Positions 39,599-39,665 of a stretch of 39,665 nucleotides of DNA are shown here, one piece after another (position 1 is the first letter of the stretch; every line of letters starts with the position of its first letter). Position numbers and translations under genes: made by a program. The notes below the pieces were generated by a model that saw only the letters and a list, made by a program, of their open reading frames with translations, did not search any database and had not been told where the DNA came from. Source of the stretch: CBEUVQ01 sp965546615 (GTDB lineage: Bacteria; Bacillota; Desulfotomaculia; Desulfotomaculales; Desulfohalotomaculaceae); NCBI GenBank assembly GCA_965546615.1, contig CBEUVQ010000021.1, positions 1-39,665 on the forward strand, in the 5' to 3' direction.

Positions 39599-39665
39599 TA
39601 TCATCACCCTTTTACCTATATTTAGCAGTTTCATAGTATCATAAACCGATTGCAGTAGCAAGTAA

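Noticed and set aside
1..39665. CRISPR arrays, insertion sequences, rRNA genes or an integrated element
   Set aside because: No regularly spaced repeats, no transposase or integrase frames and no rRNA sequence were seen anywhere in the window.

Overview
The window looks like chromosome from an anaerobic, low-to-medium GC member of the Bacillota (Clostridia-like, probably spore-forming). The evidence is classic Bacillota operon order (accD-accA-pfkA-pyk), a TRAP (MtrB) homologue, a SleB-type cortex hydrolase, strong AGGAGG ribosome binding sites, frequent TTG/GTG starts, and a tungsten aldehyde ferredoxin oxidoreductase with its cofactor and transport genes. I cannot name the species.

Layout. 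1-2120: end of a TauE/SafE permease gene and two paralogous phage-type (ArpU-like) HTH genes. 2121-9060: one long minus-strand tungsten/molybdenum operon, aor - moaD-like - tupB - tupC - moaA - moaC - MOSC - mobB - moeB-like. 9190-15360: a second MoaD-like gene, an NtrC-type response regulator, a soluble Cys-rich GAF/PAS histidine kinase and two iron-type alcohol dehydrogenases. Three well-formed sigma-54 (-24/-12) promoters lie in front of aor, the MoaD-like gene and the upstream alcohol dehydrogenase, so this block reads as a sigma-54 regulon for alcohol-aldehyde-acid interconversion controlled by the linked two-component system. 15566-18550: CapA-like lipoprotein, amidase and LysR regulator on the plus strand. 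18549-19097: two tandem NifU-C-terminal-type genes, each carrying an in-frame UGA exactly where the second Cys of the CxxC cluster motif belongs; these are probable selenoproteins and are the most striking item here. 19204-25891: ECF sigma/anti-sigma pair, cyclophilin, tRNA-Leu(CAA), a phosphofructokinase, a PadR/HAAS pair and cardiolipin synthase. 26095-29870: nitroreductase, an unknown gene, SleB-type hydrolase, HEAT-like protein and a DUF1444 protein. 29838-30978: the tungstate-binding lipoprotein gene tupA, separated from tupBC, behind a structured leader that looks like a Moco/Tuco riboswitch followed by a terminator hairpin. 31081-31531: about 440 bases with a promoter, many hairpins and a terminator but no credible protein, probably a structured non-coding RNA that I cannot assign. 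31592-34230: SGNH esterase, DedA protein, a small unknown protein and an SDR dehydrogenase. 34246-39598: pyk, pfkA, accA, accD, a DUF2007-like gene and mtrB.

How it fits together. TupABC would import tungstate; MoaA, MoaC, a MoaD protein and the MoeB-like enzyme build the pterin; AOR uses the W-pterin to interconvert aldehydes and acids with ferredoxin; the iron alcohol dehydrogenases link aldehydes to alcohols. MobB makes nucleotide forms of the cofactor that AOR does not need, so another (nucleotide-bound) Mo/W enzyme should be encoded elsewhere in the genome. Conclusions about selenocysteine, the riboswitch, sigma-54 control and the large RNA come from reading the sequence only; no database search or folding program was run.
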